Positions 1 through 6,235 of a stretch of DNA of 8,272 bases are shown piece by piece. The notes under the pieces were generated by a model that was not told where the DNA came from, made no database searches, and saw only the letters and a list, made by a program, of their open reading frames with translations. The position numbers were made by a program, and so were the translations under genes. Location of the stretch: contig DAOVIP010000060.1 of NCBI GenBank assembly GCA_030671465.1, positions 1 through 8,272 of the forward strand, in the 5' to 3' direction. This DNA comes from Candidatus Aminicenantota bacterium. Its GTDB lineage: Bacteria > Acidobacteriota > Aminicenantia > UBA2199. Each line of letters opens with the position of its first letter. The stretch's first letter is position 1.

Positions 1-69
1 CAGATAGGATGAGAAGATTTCCTTATTGATCTGCTGGTTGAGGGCATCGTTGATTTTTTTATTGATCAT
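1..69 (-). CDS. ftn: Ferritin, N-terminal fragment (runs off left edge)
   Basis: Only the first 23 codons are in the window. They read MINKKINDALNQQINKEIFS followed by SYL, which is the characteristic first helix of prokaryotic non-haem ferritins (Ftn type: M-I-x-K-x-[LI]-x-D-A-[LI]-N-x-Q-I-N-K-E-x-x-S-[AS]-Y-L). Ferritins store iron as a mineral in a 24-subunit cytoplasmic shell and oxidise Fe(II) at a di-iron centre; the ferroxidase ligands lie mostly beyond the fragment. A perfect AGGAGG Shine-Dalgarno (75-80) sits 5 nt before the ATG (67-69) and fixes the start. The gene is on the same strand as the acc operon but has its own promoter (156-184) and a Fur/PerR-like operator. The family call rests on a short stretch, but one that is very typical. 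Confidence 0.85.
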   Translation of the reverse strand, partial: MINKKINDALNQQINKEIFSSYL

Positions 70-120
70 TTTTTCCTCCTTTTCAAGTTTGCTTCTTATT
101 CAAACTTTTTGGTTTTTAAA

Positions 121-135
121 TTGTAACGATTACAA
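121..135. promoter_or_regulatory. Fur-family (PerR-like) operator candidate before ferritin
   Basis: TTGTAACGATTACAA is a near-perfect 7-1-7 palindrome that differs from the remembered PerR consensus TTATAATNATTATAA at three positions. It overlaps a second inverted repeat, ATTACA-N4-TGTAAT (129-144). It lies downstream of the predicted ferritin -10, where bound repressor would block early elongation. Metal- or peroxide-responsive control of ferritin by Fur/PerR is well established; assignment to this family here is by motif only. Confidence 0.5.
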
Positions 136-155
136 ATATGTAATCAATATTATTT

Positions 156-184
156 ACTATAGTACAGTTTTTTGTTTTTGTCAA
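156..184 (-). promoter_or_regulatory. Sigma70-type promoter for ferritin
   Basis: Read on the minus strand: -35 TTGACA (179-184, perfect), 17-bp spacer, -10 TATAGT (156-161). Transcription would start near 149, giving a leader of about 80 nt that contains the palindromes at 121-144 and a 7-bp hairpin (85-91/101-107). The -35 also sits in a small inverted repeat, GTCAA-N5-TTGAC (180-194). No convincing terminator separates it from the upstream acc operon, so some read-through is possible. Confidence 0.75.
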
Positions 185-216
185 CCTTTTTGACGCCTGA
201 CAGCAGGAAATCTTTC

Positions 217-2202
217 TTACAGCTCCTGGACCACCATCATGGGCTGATCCTTTGTAACCGGATCACCGTTGTTGACCAGAATTTTCAAAATTTTACATTT
301 GAAGGAAGCTGCTATTTCATTGAAAAGCTTCATGGCTTCAACCAGGCATACCGTGTCTCCCTGCTTGACTTCCGAACCTTCCTGAACATAGGGCGGCGCT
401 CCGGATTTTGGCGATGAATAATAGGTGCCGGATATTATGGCATCAATGGTGGTGCCGGTTTGCGGTGCTTGATCGACTGTATCGGTTATTTCTTTGGTTA
501 TTTCCTCGGGAGTTTTTGACTGGTGAGTTTTCTTTTCGGATGATTCGGTTGGGGAAACCTGTTTGACCTCTGGCCCGGATAATGCCGAACCGTTGGCCCG
601 GATGGTTACGCTTAAATCCCCTTTTTGAAAGGATAATTCGTTTAGATTTATCAGGGAAGCCTTTTCAAGGATGGAGCTGATCCCTTCATAATCCTGATCG
701 GTTAAAATTGGGGCTGTACTGCCGACAGGTTCTGCTTTTTTTTTGGATGGGTCTTTCGGGCGACTGAAATTACTGTTTTTAATGTTTTCGAACTCGATCT
801 CGGCCTGGGTTTTGGGCCGATTTTCCGGTGGTAAACTTCTCCATTTGAAATATTCCAGTGATGGTTCCGGAAACAGGCAATAGGAGAGGATATCTTCTTC
901 GTTTTCAATTAATTTGGGATCCAGGTTCTCCGTGGCTGAGGGTAAAATAGGTTTCAAATCATCCGCAGGTCGGTGATCGATGGGTTTTTCATTTCCCAGA
1001 ATTTTTTTTAAAAAGGCCGGATCAATGGGTGCAGGAGGCCGGCCGTAGTAACCCCGGAGGTAATTTTTCACTTCATTGGGAACCATTTTATAACGCTCTC
1101 CGGTAATGACATTCAGGACTGCCTGGGTTCCGACGATCTGGCTGGTCGGTGTGACCAGGGGAGGATAACCCAGATCCTTTCGGACTATGGTAATCTCTTT
1201 CAGGGTCTCGGGCAGTTTATCCAGTGCTCCCTGCTGTTCCAGCTGGGACCTGAAGTTCGATATCATGCCACCCGGAATTTGATGGACCAGAATTTCGGAA
1301 TCAATCGGAGGTTGAAACTCGGTAAATTTTATCCGACTGGGAATCAGGCCGGTGAAATAATTGTTTATTTTTCTCATGGCTTCGATATCCAGCTTGATGG
1401 AATAATCGGTCTCTTTGAAAATGGCATACATGGTTTCGGCTGCCGGCTGTGATGAAAATCCGGCCATTGAGGAAATGGCACAGTCAATGGCTTCGGCACC
1501 CGCATCCACACCCGATATATAGGTGGCAGGAGCCATACCGCTGGTGGCATGACAGTGGAGCTGAATCGGAATGTTAATCTCCTTGGTTAGAGCACTGACC
1601 AATTCCTGAGCGGATCTGGGAGAGAGGATACCGGCCATATCTTTGATACAGAGTGAATCTATTCCCAGTGCCACCTGCTCCTTGGTATACTGGATATATT
1701 TGTCCACCGTGTGCACCGGACTGATTGTATAGGATAGGGTGCCCTGGGCATGGGCCCCGTATTTTTTGACAGCTTTAATGGCAGCCTGCAGATTTCGGGT
1801 ATCATTGAGAGCATCGAAAACCCGGAAAATATCAACCCCGTTTTCAACTGCCCAGGCCACGAAACGATCTACCAGGTCATCGGGAAAATTTTTATATCCG
1901 ACCAGATTCTGGCCCCTTAACAGCATTTGCAGCGGTGTTTTCTTGGCCCTTGATTTAATCATCCGCAGCCGCTCCCAGGGATTTTCCCTGAGGAAGCGAA
2001 GACAAACATCAAATGTGGCTCCACCCCATACTTCAAGAGAATAATACCCCACCGAATCGATAGTATCAATGATTTTCATGATATCTTCGTTTCTCATTCG
2101 GGTGGCCCATAGTGATTGATGGGCATCCCGCAGGGTGGTGTCGGTGATTCTTATCGGGCGAAGCTTAACTTTGTTTGGTTTTTTCCTTTTTGCTGTGGTC
2201 AT
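217..2202 (-). CDS. oadA: Pyruvate/oxaloacetate carboxyltransferase fused to AccB-type biotin carrier
   Basis: A 661-aa protein. Residues about 15-300 are the HMGL-like TIM barrel, with DTTLRDAHQS (21-30), a CIKDMAG segment carrying the predicted carbamylated metal-bridging lysine K187, and metal ligands H216 and H218 in LHCHAT; D26 would be the fourth ligand. Residues about 305-480 are the conserved PYC/OADA domain. This part transfers carboxyl groups between biotin and pyruvate/oxaloacetate. The C-terminus differs from ordinary OadA. Residues about 503-538 resemble the N-terminal segment of AccB, a Ser/Thr/Glu-rich linker follows (540-580), and the biotinyl domain has an AccB-like thumb (GTYYSSPKSGAPPY, 592-605) with EAMK acceptor K625. 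It is the last gene of the acc operon, starting 15 nt after accA behind an AGAGG-type ribosome site. It could act as pyruvate carboxylase subunit B, an oxaloacetate decarboxylase alpha chain or a transcarboxylase; no membrane OadB is nearby. pycB is an equally valid name. Confidence 0.9.
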   Translation of the reverse strand: MTTAKRKKPNKVKLRPIRITDTTLRDAHQSLWATRMRNEDIMKIIDTIDSVGYYSLEVWGGATFDVCLRFLRENPWERLRMIKSRAKKTPLQMLLRGQNLVGYKNFPDDLVDRFVAWAVENGVDIFRVFDALNDTRNLQAAIKAVKKYGAHAQGTLSYTISPVHTVDKYIQYTKEQVALGIDSLCIKDMAGILSPRSAQELVSALTKEINIPIQLHCHATSGMAPATYISGVDAGAEAIDCAISSMAGFSSQPAAETMYAIFKETDYSIKLDIEAMRKINNYFTGLIPSRIKFTEFQPPIDSEILVHQIPGGMISNFRSQLEQQGALDKLPETLKEITIVRKDLGYPPLVTPTSQIVGTQAVLNVITGERYKMVPNEVKNYLRGYYGRPPAPIDPAFLKKILGNEKPIDHRPADDLKPILPSATENLDPKLIENEEDILSYCLFPEPSLEYFKWRSLPPENRPKTQAEIEFENIKNSNFSRPKDPSKKKAEPVGSTAPILTDQDYEGISSILEKASLINLNELSFQKGDLSVTIRANGSALSGPEVKQVSPTESSEKKTHQSKTPEEITKEITDTVDQAPQTGTTIDAIISGTYYSSPKSGAPPYVQEGSEVKQGDTVCLVEAMKLFNEIAASFKCKILKILVNNGDPVTKDQPMMVVQEL

Positions 2203-2217
2203 ATTTACCTCTGTTTT

Positions 2218-3159
2218 TTAGGGTTTCCCCATCCGGGCATACATTTCAAAACGTTGTTTCAATAATTTTTTCAGGGGGATCTGATTCAGTGTATCCAGAT
2301 GTCTGATGAGACTCATTTTTATATTCCGGGCGGTTTCCTCATGGTTGCGGTGCGCTCCTCCGATGGGTTCTTCAACGATTTCATTGAGAATGCCCATTTT
2401 GAGGAGCGAGGGAGCGGTCAGCTTTAGGGCTTCGGCTGCCTCCGGGGCAAATTTGGCATTCCTCCAGAGTATTGAGGCACATCCCTCTGGTGAGATGACC
2501 GAATAGATTGAAAATGACAACATCAGGATCACATCTCCTGCCCCGATACCGATGGCTCCGCCACTTCCTCCCTCACCGGTGACCAGTGCAATTAAAGGGA
2601 CTTCCAGTTGAGCCATATCGGTCAAATTGTGGGCGATGGCTTCTGCCTGACCCCGTTTCTCGGCTTCCATTCCGGGATAGGCGCCCTGGGTATCGATAAA
2701 CATAAGAACCGGTATACGGAATTTTTCCGCCATTTTCATTAACCGTAATGCCTTCCGGTATCCCTCAGGTTTGGCCATCCCGAAATTTCTTTCTATATTT
2801 TCTTTGGTATTCTTACCTTTGTTGTGACCGATCAACATCACCCGGTGTTTGTCAAGGGTTGCCAGTCCCCCGATGAGGGCCTGATCGTCCGCATAAATCC
2901 GGTCTCCGTGAAGTTCGATAAAACTGTTGAAAATCAGGGAAATATAATCCTGGAGTACCGGGCGCTTGGGGTGTCTGGCAATCTGGACCACCTGCCAGGG
3001 GGTTAAGTTACTGTAAATACTTCTGATTTGCTCCTGGCATCTCTTTTCCAGTACCTTTATCTCTGAAGCAAAATTAACCTTGGATTTCAGGTTGAGTGTT
3101 TTCAGCTCGGCAATTTTATTTTCAATATCTTTTATCGGTTTATCAAAATCCAGGTCCAT
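2218..3159 (-). CDS. accA: Acetyl-CoA carboxylase carboxyltransferase subunit alpha
   Basis: A 313-aa protein, the usual AccA length. With AccD it forms the cytoplasmic alpha2beta2 carboxyltransferase that moves CO2 from carboxybiotin to acetyl-CoA, giving malonyl-CoA for fatty-acid synthesis. Visible family marks are the N-terminal helical segment (residues 1-45), TPWQVVQIARHPKRP, the crotonase-fold stretch with FIDTQGAYPGMEAEKRGQAE, the oxyanion/biotin-site glycine run GEGGSGGAIGIGAGD, and SVISPEGCASILWR. The ATG is preceded by GAGGA at a suitable distance. It follows the parB-like gene by 37 nt and precedes the oadA/accB fusion by 15 nt, all on the minus strand, so a single transcript is expected. 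I see no unusual residues; confidence in function is high. Confidence 0.95.
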   Translation of the reverse strand: MDLDFDKPIKDIENKIAELKTLNLKSKVNFASEIKVLEKRCQEQIRSIYSNLTPWQVVQIARHPKRPVLQDYISLIFNSFIELHGDRIYADDQALIGGLATLDKHRVMLIGHNKGKNTKENIERNFGMAKPEGYRKALRLMKMAEKFRIPVLMFIDTQGAYPGMEAEKRGQAEAIAHNLTDMAQLEVPLIALVTGEGGSGGAIGIGAGDVILMLSFSIYSVISPEGCASILWRNAKFAPEAAEALKLTAPSLLKMGILNEIVEEPIGGAHRNHEETARNIKMSLIRHLDTLNQIPLKKLLKQRFEMYARMGKP

Positions 3160-3196
3160 GGTCAGATCCTCACTTCGGCATCAAATGGAAATGCAT

Positions 3197-3610
3197 TCAT
3201 TTTCCCTTTTTTTTAAAAACACTCTTGATCTTATTCCAGATATTCCCCAGAAAGGTTTTTCCTCGGATTTCATCCAGTGCAAATCTCTTTTTCATCTCGA
3301 TTCCTTTATCTACCTCTGTGGCAGTAAGGGGTTTTCGGCATAGGTTTTCCTGGGACTCGATATGAAAAAGCAGGCTATCATCTTCCAGATCCACAATGAT
3401 GGCCTGAATGTGTGAATGGTCCAGTTTTTTGCAGGCTTCAAGACGGCGCAGGCCTGAAATCAATATCTTATTTCTGTTGATCAGTAAAGGAGATATGAGT
3501 CCGAAATCGCGGATTGAATTTGAAAGGGCATCGATATCCCCCAGATCTTCTCTGATTCTCTTATTGATCACAATGCTATTGATTTCGATATTTTTTAATT
3601 CCATTTTCAT
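3197..3610 (-). CDS. Stand-alone ParB/Srx N-terminal-domain protein inside the acc operon
   Basis: The start at 3610 is chosen because AGGAG (3618-3622) lies 7 nt upstream. An upstream in-frame ATG at 3679 would overlap accD and has no ribosome site. The 137-aa product is almost entirely one ParB N-terminal domain: a start like LKNIEINSI, the 'DALSNSIRDFGLISPLLI' helix-strand (27-44), the C-motif ISGLRRLEA (51-59; canonical G-E-R-R-x-R-A) and the P-motif ENLCRKPLTATE (88-99; canonical E-N-L-Q-R). These are the CTP-binding motifs of ParB proteins. It lacks the HTH DNA-binding and dimerisation domains of chromosome-partitioning ParB and ends in a basic, amphipathic tail (about 117-137, many Lys). 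Glu of the GERR motif is Leu (residue 54). Lying between accD (34 nt) and accA (37 nt), it is presumably co-expressed with acetyl-CoA carboxylase. Its function is unknown; a regulatory or nucleotide-sensing role is inference. Confidence 0.8.
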   Translation of the reverse strand: MKMELKNIEINSIVINKRIREDLGDIDALSNSIRDFGLISPLLINRNKILISGLRRLEACKKLDHSHIQAIIVDLEDDSLLFHIESQENLCRKPLTATEVDKGIEMKKRFALDEIRGKTFLGNIWNKIKSVFKKKGK

Positions 3611-3644
3611 TTGCACTCTCCTGTTAAAAAAATATCTATCCGGA

Positions 3645-4484
3645 TCATTTTCTTTGATTAAAGTCGAGGATTTTGCCAATCAAATCCTTCATATTCTTCC
3701 GGTTCACGATGATATCAATGAAACCCTGCTCCAGCAGGTATTCGGCAGTTTGAAAATTGTCCGGAAGCTTTTGCCGGATGGTTTGTTCAATAACCCTCCT
3801 GCCGGCAAAGGCGATCAGAGCCCCGGGTTCGGCAATATTCACGTCTCCCATCATGGCATAGCTGGCCGAAACTCCGCCGGAGGTGGGGTCGGTGAGCACG
3901 GACAGGTAGGGGAGGTTTTTCTTTTTTAATTGGGCGATTCCCGTACAGGTTTTGGCCATTTGCATGAGGGAGAGCATTCCCTCCTGCATCCTGGCCCCGC
4001 CCGATGCCGATACGATAATATAGGGCAGATGGTGTTCAACTGCGGCCATGGCGGTTTGAAAAATTTTTTCGCCGGTTCCACTTCCCAGGCTGCCACCCAG
4101 AAATCTGAAATCCATGATCGCTAAGGCAACCTTGCGGTTATTGATTTTACCATACCCGGTGATTACCGCTTCATTCAGGCCGGTTTTGGAAATGGTCTCT
4201 TTGATTTTATTTTCGTAGCTTCCTTTTTCGTCTTTAAAATTGAGGGTATCTCTGGGTGTGATGTCGGGATAGAGTTCTTCAAAGCTGCCTGGATCGATTA
4301 GCAAATCAAGTCTCTCGGTACAGGTTATCCCTCCGTGATAATTGCATTTGGGGCATACCTTCAGGTTTTTTTCCCATTCCTGCTTATAGATATGGGCCTG
4401 ACAGGCCGGGCAACGGGTCCAGATATTCAACTTGAGATTTCCGGGGATTTTGCTTTTTACATCGGTTTTCTTTAACCAGGCCAT
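3645..4484 (-). CDS. accD: Acetyl-CoA carboxylase carboxyltransferase subunit beta
   Basis: A 279-aa protein of normal AccD length. The N-terminal four-cysteine zinc ribbon is intact (C25, C28, C44, C47; CPAC...CPKC). The crotonase-like core carries the expected marks: AIMDFRFLGGSLGSGTGEKI, SASGGARMQEGMLSLMQMAKT, the SGGVSASYAMMGD glycine segment and AFAGRRVIEQT. It partners AccA in transferring the carboxyl group from biotin to acetyl-CoA; the zinc ribbon is known in other species to bind nucleic acid and is required for activity. It is the first gene of the minus-strand operon, 34 nt upstream of the parB-like gene, with an AGGA ribosome site and a promoter at 4553-4581. The 60-nt leader has an inverted CATGCA...TGCATG pair (4511-4516/4541-4546) of unknown meaning. 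Confidence 0.95.
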   Translation of the reverse strand: MAWLKKTDVKSKIPGNLKLNIWTRCPACQAHIYKQEWEKNLKVCPKCNYHGGITCTERLDLLIDPGSFEELYPDITPRDTLNFKDEKGSYENKIKETISKTGLNEAVITGYGKINNRKVALAIMDFRFLGGSLGSGTGEKIFQTAMAAVEHHLPYIIVSASGGARMQEGMLSLMQMAKTCTGIAQLKKKNLPYLSVLTDPTSGGVSASYAMMGDVNIAEPGALIAFAGRRVIEQTIRQKLPDNFQTAEYLLEQGFIDIIVNRKNMKDLIGKILDFNQRK

Positions 4485-4552
4485 GACTCTATCCTGAAAC
4501 GCGGAAATGGCATGCAGGAAAATATCGATCAGATGGTATATGCATGTTGAGT

Positions 4553-4581
4553 ATTATATAATATTGTACCGATTTATTCAA
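4553..4581 (-). promoter_or_regulatory. Promoter of the accD-parB-accA-oadA operon
   Basis: On the minus strand: -35 TTGAAT (4576-4581; 4 of 6 consensus), exactly 17 bp, and -10 TATAAT (4553-4558; perfect). Transcription would start near 4546, leaving a leader of about 60 nt before the accD ATG. The -10 lies in the self-complementary ATTATATAAT, so its direction is set by the -35. I see no FapR-type operator. Confidence 0.7.
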
Positions 4582-4622
4582 ATTTTCAGGTTGTGGATGC
4601 TGGATTTTTTCCAAACAGTTTG

Positions 4623-4664
4623 GTAACTCAGGTTACGGAAAAACATAACCGATCTGGTTATAAT
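4623..4664 (+). promoter_or_regulatory. CRP/FNR-family (HcpR-like) activated promoter of the ferredoxin-like gene
   Basis: A perfect inverted repeat GTAAC-TCAG-GTTAC (4623-4636) precedes a consensus -10 TATAAT (4659-4664) with no recognisable -35. If transcription starts near 4671, the palindrome is centred at -41.5, the class II activator position of CRP/FNR proteins. From memory, a GTAAC-N4-GTTAC motif is the type reported for HcpR in clostridia and relatives, controlling hcp and a ferredoxin-like gene. The leader would be only about 13 nt. Confidence 0.6.
4645..4661. promoter_or_regulatory. Second palindrome overlapping the ferredoxin -10
   Basis: ATAACC-GATCT-GGTTAT is a perfect 6-5-6 inverted repeat overlapping the first bases of the -10. 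Its half-sites resemble those of the upstream GTAAC/GTTAC site. Occupancy here would block polymerase, so a repressor or autoregulatory site is possible. The call rests on symmetry and position only. Confidence 0.35.
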
Positions 4665-4683
4665 ATTATTGAAAGGAGAAATA

Positions 4684-5532
4684 ATGAAAAGAAAAATCAT
4701 TAAAATCGATAGAGAAAAGTGTGACGGTTGCGGTCTCTGCATTCCGGACTGCCCGGAGGGAGCCCTTCAGATGGTAGATGGCAAGGCCACCCTGGTTAGC
4801 GACCTGTTTTGTGATGGTCTGGGGGCCTGTATCGGCACCTGTCCGATCGGTGCGATTGCGGTGGAGGAGAGAGAAGCAGAACCCTATGATGAGGCCAAGG
4901 TGATGGAGAATATCGTCAAGCTGGGTCCCCATGTGATCCTGGCCCATTTACACCACCTGAAGGAACACAATGAAACGGATTTATTAAAGCAGGCACTGGA
5001 TTTTCTCAAAGACAGAAAAATCAACCTGCCCCCAGATACAGAGTTCGGGGATCATTCCTGTACGGATAAATCCAACCTTCATAGAGGTGGCTGTCCGGGA
5101 GCAGCCATGAGGGACATGCGCGGTACCCTGGAAGAAGAGAATATGCCCCTGAATGCCAGGCCCAAATCAACTTTGCAAAATTGGCCGGTACAACTGAAGT
5201 TACTGAATCCCCATGCCCCCTATCTCCGGGAAGCCGAATTCCTGGTGGTAGCTGATTGCGTACCCTTTGCCTTTGCTGACTTTCACCAGCGGTTTTTAAA
5301 GGGAAAGGTCATGATTACCTTCTGTCCCAAACTGGACAGCGGGATTGAGGAATATATTGAAAAACTGACGGTGATATTTAAAGACAATTCCATCAGGTCC
5401 ATCACTGTGGTTCATATGGAAGTGCCCTGTTGTTCGGGGATAGTACAAATTCTCCAGCAGGCTTTGCGGCAATCACAGAAGACCATTCCCATCAGAGAAT
5501 ACACGGTTTCCATTTCAGGAGAAATTATTTAA
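4684..5532 (+). CDS. Ferredoxin-domain iron-sulfur protein (FrdX-like)
   Basis: The start at 4684 is set by AAAGGAG (4672-4678); an earlier in-frame ATG at 4669 would include the ribosome site. The 282-aa product begins with a two-cluster ferredoxin domain. The first motif is complete (C13, C16, C19, C23). The second is CDGLGACIGTCP with only C43, C49 and C53; the second position (46) is Leu, so this cluster has three cysteines, as in 3Fe-4S or labile 4Fe-4S sites. The remaining about 225 residues hold further cysteines in motif-like settings: C126, GGCPG (C137), ADCVPFA (C192), FCPKLD (C214) and PCCSG (C249, C250), which could bind another cofactor. No signal peptide or membrane segment is seen, so it is probably a soluble electron-transfer protein. 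The family is found in anaerobes, and I recall members next to hybrid-cluster protein genes under HcpR. The physiological partner is not visible here. Confidence 0.75.
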   Translation: MKRKIIKIDREKCDGCGLCIPDCPEGALQMVDGKATLVSDLFCDGLGACIGTCPIGAIAVEEREAEPYDEAKVMENIVKLGPHVILAHLHHLKEHNETDLLKQALDFLKDRKINLPPDTEFGDHSCTDKSNLHRGGCPGAAMRDMRGTLEEENMPLNARPKSTLQNWPVQLKLLNPHAPYLREAEFLVVADCVPFAFADFHQRFLKGKVMITFCPKLDSGIEEYIEKLTVIFKDNSIRSITVVHMEVPCCSGIVQILQQALRQSQKTIPIREYTVSISGEII

Positions 5533-5555
5533 TTCAAGCCCGATTAACTGTAGTT

Positions 5556-5984
5556 CTAAGAGCCAATATAATCATTTAAATACTTTATGGTCGAGTCCAG
5601 ATCACTGATTTTGGCTTTGACCAGGTCCCCGATGGATACTACCCCGGTGATTTTTTCCTGGTCGATCACCGGTAGATGCCGGCAGTGTTGCTTGGTCATT
5701 ACTGATAGGGCCTCGTCAACCGAGTCCGAAGGGGTGACAAAAACAGGATTTGGAGTCATAATTTCCTTTACCAGTGTGTTTTTAGATGACCGGTCTTTTA
5801 GAATAATTTTTTTCATATAATCTCTTTCGGTTATTACTCCCAACAACTTTTCATCGGACATGACCAGCATGGCCCCGACATTTCGGGCAGACATCTTTTC
5901 CAGGCTTTCGTAGACGGTTGAATCGGGAGGAACCGAATGAATCTCATAACCCTTTTCCTTCAAGATATCCCTTATATTAATCAT
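5556..5984 (-). CDS. Tandem CBS-domain protein
   Basis: A 142-aa protein made of two CBS domains (about residues 8-62 and 73-130). The first ends with GVITERDYMKK and the second with GVVSIGDLVK, preceded by EIMTPNPVFVTPSDSVDEAL, the standard CBS signatures. Such Bateman pairs bind adenosine nucleotides (AMP, ATP, SAM) and sense energy state. Stand-alone versions act on partner proteins that are rarely encoded nearby, so no partner is proposed. The ATG follows a strong AGGAGGT ribosome site (5990-5996) by 5 nt. It converges on the ferredoxin-like gene with only 23 nt between stop codons, where I see no clear terminator. It is cytoplasmic, and length and motifs look intact. Confidence 0.88.
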   Translation of the reverse strand: MINIRDILKEKGYEIHSVPPDSTVYESLEKMSARNVGAMLVMSDEKLLGVITERDYMKKIILKDRSSKNTLVKEIMTPNPVFVTPSDSVDEALSVMTKQHCRHLPVIDQEKITGVVSIGDLVKAKISDLDSTIKYLNDYIGS

Positions 5985-6043
5985 GGTTTACCTCCTTTTT
6001 GCCATTGGATCTGTATACCAAATGATATCGATATGCTATTATT

Positions 6044-6071
6044 ATGATACAAAAATATTTTTTTTTGTCAA
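6044..6071 (-). promoter_or_regulatory. Promoter candidate for the CBS gene
   Basis: On the minus strand: perfect -35 TTGACA (6066-6071), a 16-bp A/T-rich spacer and -10 TATCAT (6044-6049). The leader is about 55 nt and contains the ATCGAT-like self-complementary stretch GATATCGATATG near 6024-6035. Alternative -10 boxes overlap because the region is AT-rich. Confidence 0.55.
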
Positions 6072-6160
6072 TGTCCTTTCTTGGCGGGCATTTTCATGGA
6101 ATGTTAAGCGGTATTATTTTTCATTATTTTTTAAAATAAAATGTTTTTCGAATGAAATTG

Positions 6161-6169
6161 TGCTATAAA
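6161..6169 (+). promoter_or_regulatory. Extended -10 promoter candidate for the HTH gene
   Basis: TGC-TATAAA is an extended -10 (TGn-TATAAT type), with no good -35 in the AT-rich DNA upstream. Transcription would start about 60 nt before the HTH gene. The stretch 6072-6160 between this and the divergent CBS promoter holds nothing else I can identify. Confidence 0.4.
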
Positions 6170-6235
6170 TGAATGTTGAAAAAATGTGGAAACATGTTTG
6201 CCCGAAGATAAAAATGATTAAAATGGGTGATGGGA

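Noticed and set aside
85..110. Hairpin AAGTTTG-N9-CAAACTT followed by T-rich DNA as a plus-strand terminator
   Set aside because: No plus-strand gene lies upstream, the stem is short and AT-rich, and in the sense direction it lies in the ferritin leader.
3197..3679. A longer start (ATG at 3679) for the parB-like gene
   Set aside because: The extra 23 residues overlap the accD end, carry no ribosome site and do not belong to the domain, whereas ATG 3610 has AGGAG at good spacing.
3408..3929. A 173-codon plus-strand frame spanning the accD and parB-like genes
   Set aside because: Its antisense strand encodes conserved AccD and ParB-domain proteins; the plus-strand product is low-complexity and unrecognisable.
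4666..4947. A minus-strand frame of 93 codons opposite the ferredoxin-like gene
   Set aside because: Antisense shadow of a well-supported coding region with no ribosome site or recognisable motif.
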